Below are positions 1 through 9,600 of a stretch of DNA of 64,000 bases, piece by piece. Within the stretch, counting starts at the first letter, position 1, and every line of letters begins with the position of its first letter. The stretch is taken from NCBI RefSeq assembly GCF_900129325.1, contig NZ_FQUP01000005.1:164953-228952 (forward strand). The letters are read 5' to 3'. Source of the DNA: Kaistia soli DSM 19436. Its GTDB lineage: Bacteria; Pseudomonadota; Alphaproteobacteria; Rhizobiales; Kaistiaceae. Both the position numbers and the translations under genes were made by a program. The notes beneath the pieces are model-generated. The model was not told the origin of the DNA, did not search any database, and saw only the letters and a program-made list of their open reading frames with translations.

Positions 1-16
1 TCTGAAGCGAGGCAGG

Positions 17-1027
17 ATGCGTGCAATAGTCGTCAAGGAACCCGGATCGATTGCTCTGGTCGATCGGCCTGATCCCGAGCAGCCACCGACCGGCTGGGTT
101 GCCGTCGACATCAGCCATGTCGGGATTTGCGGCACCGACTACCACATCTACGAAGGCAAGCATCCCTTCCTGCAGTATCCCCGCGTCATCGGCCATGAGC
201 TGAGCGGTGTCGTTGCAGCCGATGCAGCCGGCTGGAACAAGGGCGCGCGCGTCGTCATCAACCCCTACATCGCCTGCGGCGAGTGCCATGCCTGTCTGCG
301 CGGCAAACCGAATTGCTGCATGCGGATCGGCGTCCTCGGCGTGCATCGCGACGGCGGCCTCTGTGAACGGATCAATATCCCGGCCGGCAATCTCATCGCC
401 GCGGACGGGTTGGATCAGGCAGAGGCGGCGACCGTCGAATTCCTGGCCATCGGCGCCCATGCGGTGCGCCGGTCGGCGATGACATCGGCGGACCGCGTGC
501 TCGTCGTCGGTGCGGGCCCGATCGGGCTCGGCGCCGCCCTCTTCGCCCGCCTCCGGGGCGCAGAGGTCGACCTTCTCGACGCTAGCGCCGACCGGCTGGC
601 GCTGATTTCCGAACGGTTCGGCTTTGCCGCGACCCATGTCGTTGCCGACGGCGCCGCGGCCCTGCTGGCGGTCACCGGCGGCAACGGCTTCGATGTCGTG
701 TTTGATGCCACCGGAAGCGCCGGTGCGATGCAGACGAGCTTCGGCTATGTCGCGCATGGCGGAACCCTTGTCCTCGTTGGGGTTACGCCGGCGGATGTCA
801 CCTTCAACGATGCGGAATTTCACAAGCGGGAAATGAGCCTTCTCGGCAGCCGCAACGCGACCGCGGAGGATTTCCAGACGGTTGTGGCGGCGCTGAAGAG
901 CGGCGCGATCGACTATCGCAAGCTGATCACGCACAAGACCAGCCTTGAGGGTCTGCCGGAGAGCATCGCCGCGTGGGCGGCCGATCGCAGCCAGGTGATC
1001 AAGGCCATGGTTGACGTCGCGCCATGA
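17..1027 (+). CDS. Zinc-dependent alcohol dehydrogenase, L-galactonate 5-dehydrogenase-like
   Basis: Medium-chain Zn-dependent dehydrogenase of 336 residues. The N-terminal GroES-like half shows the catalytic zinc site (GICGTDYH, then GHE near residue 60) and a structural-zinc cysteine cluster (CGECHAC...NCC). A Rossmann fold follows with VVGAGPIGLGAA near residue 165. The overall wording (GICGTD, YPRVIGHE, PYIACGEC, GVHRDGG, HAVRR, EFHK, GSRNAT) closely recalls E. coli LgoD/YjjN, which oxidises L-galactonate to D-tagaturonate with NAD+. The ATG at 17 follows a GAGG sequence. The stop overlaps the next gene by 4 nt, and that gene is a tagaturonate-reductase-like enzyme, which supports the substrate guess. 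Other polyol or aldonate dehydrogenase roles remain possible. The family call is firm; the substrate is inference. Confidence 0.85.
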   Translation: MRAIVVKEPGSIALVDRPDPEQPPTGWVAVDISHVGICGTDYHIYEGKHPFLQYPRVIGHELSGVVAADAAGWNKGARVVINPYIACGECHACLRGKPNCCMRIGVLGVHRDGGLCERINIPAGNLIAADGLDQAEAATVEFLAIGAHAVRRSAMTSADRVLVVGAGPIGLGAALFARLRGAEVDLLDASADRLALISERFGFAATHVVADGAAALLAVTGGNGFDVVFDATGSAGAMQTSFGYVAHGGTLVLVGVTPADVTFNDAEFHKREMSLLGSRNATAEDFQTVVAALKSGAIDYRKLITHKTSLEGLPESIAAWAADRSQVIKAMVDVAP

Positions 1028-2139
1028 CGAACGGCACGATCATCCAGTTCGGCACCAGCCGCTTTCTGCAGGCCCACGCCGATCTCATGCTGTCGGAAGC
1101 CCGCGAGGCCGGTCAGCCCGTCGGCGCAGTCCATGTGGTCGAGACGACGGGATCCCCGGCCTCGCGCGCCCGGATCGAGGCGTTCAAGGCGGGCCAGCCC
1201 TACCCGGTGCGCATTCGTGGCCTCGTCGACGGACGGCCAGTGGATGTCGAGCGCCGTGTATCCGGTGTCGTTGATGGCCTTTCGGCGCGCGCCGACATTG
1301 CGCGGCTGCGCGATCTCTTCGTCGGCGAGGCGACATTCGTCCTCAGCAATACCGGCGACCGGGGCTTCGATTGTCCCGAAAACCCGGTCCCGTCGCTGGA
1401 GGCATGGACGAGCTTTCCGGAACTGCTGACCGCCCTTCTGCATGCCCGTTTCAGCGCCGGAGCCGGCGGCCTGACGATCCTGCCATGCGAACTCGTGGAG
1501 AAGAACGGCGCCCGCCTGCAGGCGGTTGTGGACCAGCTTGCGCGACAAGGCGGGCTTGGCGAAGATTTCATCGCCTGGCTGGCGCGCGACTGCATCTGGG
1601 TCAACTCGCTGGTCGACCGGATCGTCTCCGCCCCGATCGAGCCAATCGGCGCCATTGCCGAGCCCTATGCGCTGTGGGCAATCGAACAGCGTTCGGGTTT
1701 GATCCCGCCGGCCATCCACCCCGACATCCAGATCGTCGACGACCTTGGCTTCATCGAGCGGCGCAAGCTGTTCCTGCTCAATCTCGGCCATACCCTCCTG
1801 GCCGAGCAATGGCGGAGCCTTGGCCGCCCGGCCGGCGAGACCGTGGGCGAGATCATCGCGGATCCCGCCATTCGGGCCGCGCTCGAGAGCATCATGGTCG
1901 AAGAGGTCATCCCGGCCTTTGCAGATCATGGCGAGGACGTTTCCGGCTATTGGCGGACCTGTCTCGACCGCTTTGGCAATCCATTCCTCGATCATCGCAT
2001 CGCCGACATTGCGCAGAACCACGCTGCCAAGATCGATCGGCGCGCCGGCGGCTTCGTGCGCTGGGCGCGGCAAGCGCAGCCCGGTCGCGCTTTCCCGAAG
2101 CTGGAGGCCGTGTTCCCGGAACTCGCATGCGCCAGCTGA
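1024..2139 (+). CDS. Mannitol dehydrogenase/UxaB-family oxidoreductase, probable tagaturonate reductase
   Basis: This 371-residue protein belongs to the long-chain polyol dehydrogenase family that includes altronate (UxaB), mannonate (UxuB) and mannitol dehydrogenases. Seen: the N-terminal Rossmann entry IIQFGTSRFLQAH, a CELVEKNG segment, WVNSLVDRIVS, and the RKLFLLNLGHTLLA segment, equivalent to the family's K...LN..H active-site region. It is shorter than E. coli UxaB (about 480 residues), like many alphaproteobacterial members. ATGA overlap with the upstream LgoD-like gene implies translational coupling. Together the two would oxidise L-galactonate to D-tagaturonate and reduce that to D-altronate, recycling NAD(H). 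The substrate is inferred from the pairing. Confidence 0.8.
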   Translation: MTNGTIIQFGTSRFLQAHADLMLSEAREAGQPVGAVHVVETTGSPASRARIEAFKAGQPYPVRIRGLVDGRPVDVERRVSGVVDGLSARADIARLRDLFVGEATFVLSNTGDRGFDCPENPVPSLEAWTSFPELLTALLHARFSAGAGGLTILPCELVEKNGARLQAVVDQLARQGGLGEDFIAWLARDCIWVNSLVDRIVSAPIEPIGAIAEPYALWAIEQRSGLIPPAIHPDIQIVDDLGFIERRKLFLLNLGHTLLAEQWRSLGRPAGETVGEIIADPAIRAALESIMVEEVIPAFADHGEDVSGYWRTCLDRFGNPFLDHRIADIAQNHAAKIDRRAGGFVRWARQAQPGRAFPKLEAVFPELACAS

Positions 2140-2209
2140 TCGACCAGCACCAGCTTTCGGTCCGACCGCACGGCATCTGTCGAGCGACATCAATGGCGGT
2201 AGGTCCGGC

Positions 2210-3274
2210 TCAGGCAGACGCCGGCCGCCGACGGGTGGAACCGCGCAGGATGATGTCGCAACTGAGCGTGATCGTGCGCGGCGGCGCATCCCGGTCGTCG
2301 CCGAGTCGGGCCTCGATGAGGCTGGTGATGGCCTGTGCGATCCCGGAAATGGGCTGAGCGATCGAGGTTATGCCCGGCTCGTAGAGGCGGAACAGCGCCA
2401 CATCGTCGAAGCTGACCAGCGACAGATCGTCGGGGAGACGAAGGCCTTGCTCCTTCAGCCAGCTGAGCACGCCGATCGTCATGCCATAGTTGGAGACGTA
2501 CATCGCGGTGGGCGGTTTGTTGAGCTGCATCAGCCGGCGTGCCAATTCGTAGCCACTGTTGGTTCGCCATGTGCCGTGGGCGATGTAGCGACGGTCTACG
2601 GCCAATCCGGCCTCCGCCATCGCCGCCTCAAAGCCTTCGAAGCGCTGACGGCCGGAGGAATCATGGAGTTCGCCGGTCAGGACGGCGATGCGCTCGTGCC
2701 TGAGGTCGATGAGGTGGTTGACGGCGCGATAGCTGGCGTTGCGGTTTTCCACCAACACGCAGTCGGCCGCGAGCCCGGGAATTTCGTTGTTGTAGAAGAC
2801 GATGGGAACGCCCTCGCGGATCAACTGCTCGACCCGCTGCCGCGCCTGCGTAACGCCGTCCATGATCAGCGCATCGACGCGCTGTGCAGCGAAGAAGTCG
2901 AGCGCGCCATGGATGACGTCGGCATCATGGCTGTGGCAGTAGATCACCAACGCGCGCCCCGACGCCCGCAGCAGCGTCGCAAGCTGCTCGACCATTTCGG
3001 AGTGGAATTCGTCGAAGGTCGGGATCAGCAGACCGATCATATGTGTCGTATCGGTCTTCATCGCCGCGGCGACCGCATTGCGACGATAAGAGAGCTTCTC
3101 GATCGCCGCCTCGATCTGGTGCCGGTTCGCCTCGCGGATCTCGCGCCCGTTCAGGAAGCGGGAGACGGTCCCGATGGCCACTCCCGCCGTCGCGGCAACG
3201 TCAGCGATGGTCGCCAAGCGGCGCCTTCCCCGGGCAGGCGGCAGCGTGTCGTCCGGCGGATCTTGGTCTGACAT
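2210..3274 (-). CDS. LacI-family transcriptional regulator
   Basis: A 354-residue LacI/GalR repressor. The N-terminal helix-turn-helix is clear (TIADVAATAGVAIGTVSRFLNG, about residues 21-43) followed by a hinge and a periplasmic-binding-protein-like effector domain (HMIGLLIPTFDEFHSEMVEQL onward, ending FDDVALFRLYEPGITSIAQP). The residues before the HTH are basic and proline-rich. It faces the dehydrogenase pair convergently with 70 bp between the stops, so it is a candidate controller of that operon with a sugar-acid effector; this is inferred from position only. I saw no convincing LacI operator inside the window, and the operon's promoter lies before base 1. Confidence 0.88.
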   Translation of the reverse strand: MSDQDPPDDTLPPARGRRRLATIADVAATAGVAIGTVSRFLNGREIREANRHQIEAAIEKLSYRRNAVAAAMKTDTTHMIGLLIPTFDEFHSEMVEQLATLLRASGRALVIYCHSHDADVIHGALDFFAAQRVDALIMDGVTQARQRVEQLIREGVPIVFYNNEIPGLAADCVLVENRNASYRAVNHLIDLRHERIAVLTGELHDSSGRQRFEGFEAAMAEAGLAVDRRYIAHGTWRTNSGYELARRLMQLNKPPTAMYVSNYGMTIGVLSWLKEQGLRLPDDLSLVSFDDVALFRLYEPGITSIAQPISGIAQAITSLIEARLGDDRDAPPRTITLSCDIILRGSTRRRPASA

Positions 3275-3500
3275 TGCGCATCATGCTCTCGTCGCAGCGG
3301 ATGCCGGACGTCCCTTGCTACCTATCCGATCGCACCGCTCGATCCAAGTCGCGGGGAGCGCGGGCGTATCTTCGTCGGAGTGGGCACGGAGGGAAGGTCG
3401 TTCTATGGAGATGCCGGCGTCCGAAATGCAGCGAGGAGGTACGCCCGCCAGATCCAACGATTGTCCACGCTCAGGAGTGCGCCGCTTCGGCGGAGCGGCC

Positions 3501-4715
3501 TCATTGATTACAGCTTGGGATCTTTAGGACCATCGCAAGCCCGCCGGTGCTGGCCGGCGTGGCGGTGATGCTTCCGCCGTGGCTCTCGATCGCCTGCTTG
3601 GCAATAGCCAGACCAAGTCCGAAGCCACCATCCGGCTCAGCATTCTGGGATCGCGAGAAAGGTTGGAAAATCCAATCTAACTCGGATTCGTGAAGCCCTG
3701 GTCCCTGGTCGACCACGGACAGCACCAGAACTTGGTCTTCGATCTCCGCTTCGACCGAAACGCGTGAGCCGACGGCCGTATACTTGACGGCGTTGCGGAT
3801 GACGTTTTCGAAGGCCCGGTAGATAAGCTCGCCATTGACCTTGGCGATGAAATGCTCAGGCCCGCGGAAATCGACCTTGATGGATCGCGTTTGCGCTTCG
3901 AAGGCCGCATCGACCACAATTTCCTGCAGCAGATCGATGAGATCGACCGTTTGGCGCTCGATCGGCAGATCGGAGCGATCGGACAAACGGGCCAAGGTCA
4001 GAATTTCGCCGATCAAGCCGTCCATGCGTTCAATCTCACGCGATATCCGTTCGATCATCGCGCTCAGCCTGGCGGGGTTCTGCTCGATCACGCCAAGCGA
4101 TGCTTGAAGACGTGACAGGGGCGACCGCAATTCATGCGACACGTCGCTGAACAAACGACGCTGCGAAAGACGCAAGTCTTCCAAGCGCGTGGCGGTGGTA
4201 TCGAAATCCGCCGCGAGTTCGGCGAGTTCGTCGCGCCGGCCCGCCATTTCGTCCGAAATGCGGACGTCGAACCGGCCATGCGCAAGGGCGCTCAGTCCGT
4301 TGCGGATGTGGGTGATCGGCCGGACGAGATTGCGGGCCAGCCAGTAGGCGGCGATCGCGGCCGCCAGCACGATCGACACCCACGGAAAAAGCCTCGGCCA
4401 GACATAGTCGATAAGGCCTGGTTCCACGATGGCGACGTCGATCTTGGACCCGTTCGCGGACGGATCGGAGATGACCATTATCCCGTTGACGGCCAGTTCC
4501 TTTTCGGCGGCCCTCGCGACCGTCGTTGCTGAGCCGACATTCTTTTCGGCGAGCAGCCGGTTGATGATGGCGGTAGCGAAGTCGCGCTTTGCGACCTCCA
4601 CTTCGCGAGGAAACGGTTCGATCTGCAAGGCTTTGGTGATCGTGAACAGCGCGACAACCGAAACGGCCATAGTCAGCCAGATGGTCAGGAAGAATTTCCA
4701 GAACAGGCGCCGCAT
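3501..4715 (-). CDS. Sensor histidine kinase, CpxA/EnvZ type
   Basis: Membrane histidine kinase of 404 residues. Order: TM1 (about 9-29), a periplasmic loop of about 75 residues, TM2 (about 112-130), HAMP (NLVRPITHIRNGLSALAHG), HisKA with FSDVSHELRSPLSRLQ (phospho-acceptor His194), and HATPase_c with the N box (NVIRNAVKYT) and G boxes (DQGPGL, GGFGLGLAIAKQ). I start at the ATG whose A is the last base of the response-regulator stop (TGATG); an in-frame upstream extension lies inside the regulator gene and looks non-coding. H-box wording resembles CpxA. It forms an operon with the regulator, which is divergent from an RND efflux operon, so envelope or antimicrobial stress is the likely signal. 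Confidence 0.92.
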   Translation of the reverse strand: MRRLFWKFFLTIWLTMAVSVVALFTITKALQIEPFPREVEVAKRDFATAIINRLLAEKNVGSATTVARAAEKELAVNGIMVISDPSANGSKIDVAIVEPGLIDYVWPRLFPWVSIVLAAAIAAYWLARNLVRPITHIRNGLSALAHGRFDVRISDEMAGRRDELAELAADFDTTATRLEDLRLSQRRLFSDVSHELRSPLSRLQASLGVIEQNPARLSAMIERISREIERMDGLIGEILTLARLSDRSDLPIERQTVDLIDLLQEIVVDAAFEAQTRSIKVDFRGPEHFIAKVNGELIYRAFENVIRNAVKYTAVGSRVSVEAEIEDQVLVLSVVDQGPGLHESELDWIFQPFSRSQNAEPDGGFGLGLAIAKQAIESHGGSITATPASTGGLAMVLKIPSCNQ

Positions 4716-5419
4716 CACCGATCCCGAAGCAGTTGATAGCCCAGCCCCCGGACGGACTGGATCCATGATTGTCCGTCCGGCCGACTGCCGAGCTTCTGGC
4801 GAACGCTGCTGATGTGAACGTCGATGCGGCGGTCGAAGGGCGTCAGGGCCCTGCCAAGCGCGCGCTGGGACAATTCCTGCTTCGACACGAGTTGGCCGGC
4901 ATGGCGGGCCAGCACTTCGAGGATGCTGAATTCGGTACCGGTCAGTTCGAGCGGCGAACCACGCCAGTCCACCTTACGGCTCGCCGGATGCATCACGAGG
5001 TCGCCGGCGAACACCGTCTCGGGAGCAGCACCGGTCGTCCGGCCAGCACGCCGCAGCACGGCGGTCAGGCGCGCTGCGAGTTCGCCGGGCGAACTCGGCT
5101 TGGGAACATAGTCGTCGGCACCGAGGTTCAGTCCGGCAATCCTATCGGCATCATCCCCCTTAGCCGTCAGCATGATCACGGGAATGTCACGCAGTCGCCG
5201 GATGCGCTGCAGCGTCTCGATGCCGTTCATTCTCGGCATCATGATGTCGAGCACGACGATATCGATCGTCCCGGTCTCGATGAGCATCAGAGCGGCACGA
5301 CCATCCTGGGCCGTGAGGACATCGAAGCCCTCATCGACCAGATACTCCTTCAGCAGGGTTCCCAGCTCGATATCGTCGTCGACGAGAAGGACCCTGGCGG
5401 GATGGCGTGGTTCGCTCAT
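4715..5419 (-). CDS. OmpR/PhoB-family response regulator
   Basis: A 234-residue regulator with an N-terminal receiver domain (acidic triad DDD at 14-16, phospho-acceptor Asp58 in VVLDIMMP, conserved Lys in MLTAKGDD) and a C-terminal winged helix (LTGTEFSILEVLARHAGQLVSKQELSQ; RRIDVHISSVRQKLG; IQSVRGLGYQL). It is the first gene of a two-gene operon; its stop shares one base with the kinase start. The layout resembles CpxR. The 126-156 bp divergent region to the efflux genes is the natural target; a repeated CTTAAC element lies there. Confidence 0.93.
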   Translation of the reverse strand: MSEPRHPARVLLVDDDIELGTLLKEYLVDEGFDVLTAQDGRAALMLIETGTIDIVVLDIMMPRMNGIETLQRIRRLRDIPVIMLTAKGDDADRIAGLNLGADDYVPKPSSPGELAARLTAVLRRAGRTTGAAPETVFAGDLVMHPASRKVDWRGSPLELTGTEFSILEVLARHAGQLVSKQELSQRALGRALTPFDRRIDVHISSVRQKLGSRPDGQSWIQSVRGLGYQLLRDR

Positions 5420-5468
5420 GGGTGAGGTCTAGACCAGGAGTCGGCAGCGAGCACCGACTTTTACCGAA

Positions 5469-5495
5469 CTTAACACACCGCCTACAGCGCTTAAC
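5469..5495. promoter_or_regulatory. CTTAAC direct repeat between the two-component system and the RND operon
   Basis: CTTAAC occurs at 5469-5474 and again at 5490-5495, 21 bp apart (two helical turns), with CCTACA in between at 5481. OmpR/PhoB-family regulators bind tandem direct half-sites, so this is a candidate site for the adjacent regulator. The repeat is directly visible; the function is inference. Confidence 0.35.
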
Positions 5496-5575
5496 GCAGC
5501 GGCTGGTACTGACCCGGTGGGGAAGGGCAACGGACGCCATTCCCGATGCAGCAGTCCAGTCTTGAAAGCAGATGC

Positions 5576-6661
5576 ATGAGGCGCTTCCCCCTCGCCATTT
5601 TTCCGGCCGCCTTCGGCCTAGCCCTTATGACAATGGCGCCCGCCATGTCCGCGGAGGAGGCGCAACAGCAGGAGGCTGCAGCCCTCACGGTGGAAGTCGT
5701 CAAGCCGACGCAGCAGCAATGGCCGGAGACCGTGCCGGCGAGCGGTTGGCTGAAACCCTGGCAAGAGGCGATCATCGCGGCCGAGATTGGCGGGCTTAGG
5801 ATCACCGACATCCTCGTCGACGTCGGCAGCGTCGTCACGAAGGGGGAGCCGGTCGCGAAGCTCCTGCAGGACACCGTCGAAGCCGACCTGCGCAAGCAGC
5901 AGGCCGCAGTGGAGACCGCGAAGGCTAACCTCGCAAAGGCCAAGGCCGATGCCGACAGAACGCGCAAACTGCAGAACACTGGCGCGCTGTCGCAGGAGGA
6001 TATCACCACCAAACTCGTTTCCGAGCAGACGGCCCAGGCGGATCTCGATTCGGCCAATGCAGCTCTCGACAGCATCAAGATCCAGCTCAGCCAGACCACG
6101 ATCTTGGCCCCGGACGACGGGCTCATCTCGTCGCGCTCAGCGCAGCTGGGCAATGTCGTGTCGTCCGGCGCCGAGCTGTTCCGCATGATCCGGCAGCAGC
6201 GCGTCGAATGGCAGGCCGAGGTGTCCGCGCGCTATCTTTCCCGCATCAGCGTCGGGATGACGGCCGAGATCGCCGGCCCGGCCGGCAAGATCATCAAGGG
6301 CACGGTACGCCTGATCGGTCCGACCGTCGACAGCAACACCGGCCGCGCGATCGTCTATATCGCCCTTCCTCCGGACGACCGCCCGCCCGAGGGCATCTAT
6401 GTGTCCGGGGAAATAGAGCTTGCATCGACAAGCGCGCTGACCGTGCCGGATACGGCGCTCGTGTTCCGCGACGGCTTGAACTACGTCTTCACCGTCGATG
6501 CGGACCATCGTGTCAAGCGCGTCCGCGTCGATACCGGACGCCGCCGGGACGGCGCCGTCGAGATCCTTTCCGGAATTGTCAGCAGCGATGACGTGGTGAA
6601 GTCCGGCGGGGCGTTCCTTGCCGACAATGCACTGGTCACGGTCAGCGGAGCGTCGAAATGA
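5576..6661 (+). CDS. RND efflux periplasmic adaptor (membrane fusion protein)
   Basis: HlyD/AcrA-type adaptor, 361 residues from the chosen ATG, which gives a normal signal peptide (MRRFPLAIFPAAFGLALMT... cleaved near AMSAEEA); an in-frame ATG 30 nt upstream would only lengthen the n-region. Seen: split lipoyl/barrel-sandwich segments (AEIGGLRITDILVDVGSVV early, TTILAPDDGLISSRSAQLGNVV late), an alpha-hairpin between them (about 105-160, rich in A, K, Q), then a beta-barrel and membrane-proximal domain. The stop overlaps the RND pump start by 4 nt. It bridges the inner-membrane pump to the outer-membrane channel encoded downstream. Confidence 0.92.
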   Translation: MRRFPLAIFPAAFGLALMTMAPAMSAEEAQQQEAAALTVEVVKPTQQQWPETVPASGWLKPWQEAIIAAEIGGLRITDILVDVGSVVTKGEPVAKLLQDTVEADLRKQQAAVETAKANLAKAKADADRTRKLQNTGALSQEDITTKLVSEQTAQADLDSANAALDSIKIQLSQTTILAPDDGLISSRSAQLGNVVSSGAELFRMIRQQRVEWQAEVSARYLSRISVGMTAEIAGPAGKIIKGTVRLIGPTVDSNTGRAIVYIALPPDDRPPEGIYVSGEIELASTSALTVPDTALVFRDGLNYVFTVDADHRVKRVRVDTGRRRDGAVEILSGIVSSDDVVKSGGAFLADNALVTVSGASK

Positions 6662-9600
6662 ATTTCTCCGCCTGGTCCATCCGCAGCCCCGTCCCCTCCA
6701 TCCTGCTGTTCTTCCTGCTGACCTTCTGCGGTCTGCTGGCATTCGAGAAGCTCGCCGTCCAGAACTTCCCGGACATGGATCTGCCGACGATTACGATCTC
6801 CGCTTCGCTGGAAGGCGCGGCGCCGTCACAGCTCGAGACCGAAGTGGCGCGCAAGATCGAGGACAGCCTCGCGTCGCTCAGCCTGCTCGATCACATCACA
6901 ACGACCATCACCGACGGATCGGTGTCGATTAGCGTCTCCTTCAAGCTGGAGAAGAACAGCGAAACCGCGCTCAACGAGGTCCGCAACGCCGTCGACAGCG
7001 TCAAGGCCGACCTGCCATCGGAAATGGCGTCGCCCAGCGTCACCAAGGTAACGACGCAGAGTTCGCCGCTCGTGACATTCGCGGTCCAGTCCAGCCGCCT
7101 CGGCGAGACCGAGCTCTCCTGGTTCGCCGACAATGAGATGACCAAGGCCTTGCTCGCCGTTCCCGGCGTCGGCGATGTCAGCCGGCTCGGCGGCGTCGAC
7201 CGCGAAGTTCATGTCGACCTCAATCCCGATCTCCTCACCTCGGTCGGGATCACCGCTGCTTCGGTGTCGTCACAACTGGTGGCGGTCCAGGCCGATCGCT
7301 CCGGCGGCAAGGGTGAAATCGGCGGCAGCCAGCAGACGATCCGCACGCGCGGCGCCATGGATTCGGTCGAGGCGCTGTCGGCCCTCAGCATTCCGCTTTC
7401 CAACGGCAAGTCGGTTCGTCTCGATCAGGTTGCCGATGTCAGCGACAGCTTTGCCGACCGTTCCTCGCTAGCCTATCTCGACGGCAAGCCGGTCATTGCC
7501 GTGCAGGTCAAGCGGAGCAACGGGTTTTCCGATACGGGCGTCTATTCCGCTCTCCAGGCTGCGATGAAGCAGTTCGCGGCCGACAATCCCGATGTCCAGA
7601 TCACTGAAGCCTACAGCACCGTCACCCCGATCATCGAAAACTACGACGGCTCCATGCACATGCTCTACGAGGGCGCGGTGCTGGCGGTGATCGTGGTGTT
7701 CCTGTTCCTGCGCGATTGGCGAGCGACGATGCTCGCGGCCGTCGCCCTGCCGCTCTCCGTCATACCGACCTTTCTCGGGATGTACTTCTTCGGGTTCAGC
7801 CTCAACACAGTGACACTGCTGGCTCTGTCGCTCGTCGTCGGCATTCTCGTTGACGATGCGATCGTCGAGATCGAGAACATCTCCCGCCATCTCCATATGG
7901 GGAAATCGCCGTTCGAGGCTGCGCTGGAAGCCGCCGACGAGATCGGTCTCGCCGTGATCGCGACAACGTTCACCCTCGTCGCCGTCTTCCTGCCAACCGC
8001 TTTCATGAGCGGCATTCCGGGTCTGATTTTCCGCCAGTTCGGCGTCACTGCGGCCATGGCCGTACTCGCCTCGCTCCTGGTGGCGCGGCTGCTCACGCCG
8101 ATGATGGCCGCCTATCTGATGAAGGCCAAGCCAGTGGAAAAGGAAAAAGAGGACGGCCGCCTCATGCGGTTCTACCTCTCGGTCGTCCGCGGCTGTCTTC
8201 ACCATCGCGGACTGACCATGCTGGCGGTCCTTGTCTTTGTCGGCCTGTCGCTCTCGACCATACCGCTGCTCAAATCCGGCTTCCTCCCGGCGTCGGACAA
8301 TTCTCAGACGAAGGTGACCCTGACGCTCCAGCCGGGCAGCACGATCGAGCAGACCGATGCGATCGCGAAGCGTGTCTCGGAAATCTTGCTGACGGTCCCT
8401 CACGTCACGCATGTGTTCAACGCTGTCGGCACCGCGTCGAGCGGTAGCGGTCTGACCTCAAGCACCACTTCCGACACAAAGACCGCGACGCTCGTCGTCG
8501 ACCTCACGCCGATCGGCGATCGCAGCGAGAAGCAGTCCGAAATCGAGGGCGAGATGCGCAAGGCGCTGGCGGTGGTGCCGGGCGTCCGCATCGAAGTGGG
8601 CAGTGGCGGTAACGGCACCCAGCTGCAGATCACGCTCGCCAGCGACGATTCCGCCACCCTCGATCAGGCGGCCACCAAGCTTGAGGAGCAGCTTCGTACG
8701 CTGCACGGCCTTGGCGCCGTGACATCGAGCGCATCGATGGAAGCGCCCGAGATTCAGATCACGCCGAATTTCGCCCGTGCCGCTGCGGTCGGCGTCACGT
8801 CCGACGCGATTGCTGAGGCGGTGCGCGTCGCGACCGGCGGCGACTACTCCGCATCCATGTCGAAGCTAAATCTTTCGCAGCGCCAGCTTCCGATCCGTGT
8901 TCGGTTCGACCCCGCCACGCGATCTGATCTCGACCGGATCGCCAATCTTCAGGTGAAAGGGACCAATGGCAATGTCGACCTCGGCTCGATCGCCGACATC
9001 CGCATCGGCGGCAGCCCCTCCGAGATCGATCGTATCGATCGCTCGCGGAACGTCACCCTCACTGTCGAGCTGAACGGCCGCATCCTCAACGACGTCTACA
9101 AGGAAGCGCAGGCTCTGGACGCCCTGAAGAATCTGCCTAAAGGCGTGCACTTGGTTCAGCAGGGCGAGTTGCAGCGCAGTTCAGAGCTGTTTTCGAGCTT
9201 CGGGCTCGCCATGGGCATCGGCGTGTTCTGCATCTACGCGGTTCTCGTGCTGCTGTTCCACGACTTCCTGCAGCCCTTCACCATCCTGATGGCGCTGCCG
9301 TTGTCGCTCGGCGGAGCTCTTGTTCCGCTGGTCGTCACCGACACCAGCTTCTCCATGTCGGCGGTCATCGGGTTGCTGATGCTGATGGGCGTCGTGACCA
9401 AGAACTCCATCCTGCTGGTCGAATACGCGATCATGGCGCGGCGCGAGGGCATGACGCGGTTCGATGCGCTGATCGACGCCTGCCATAAGCGCTCGCGCCC
9501 GATCATCATGACGACGATCGCGATGGGCTTCGGCATGTTGCCGGTGGCGCTGAGCCTGACCGGCGGGGATTCAAGCTTCCGTCGCCCGATGGCCATCGTC

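Noticed and set aside
913..2289. Minus-strand 458-codon frame over the dehydrogenase pair
   Set aside because: It is arginine- and alanine-rich without motifs and is antisense to two well-recognised enzymes.
7468..8412. Minus-strand 314-codon frame inside the RND pump gene
   Set aside because: Histidine-, arginine- and glutamate-rich shadow of a high-GC gene with no family character.
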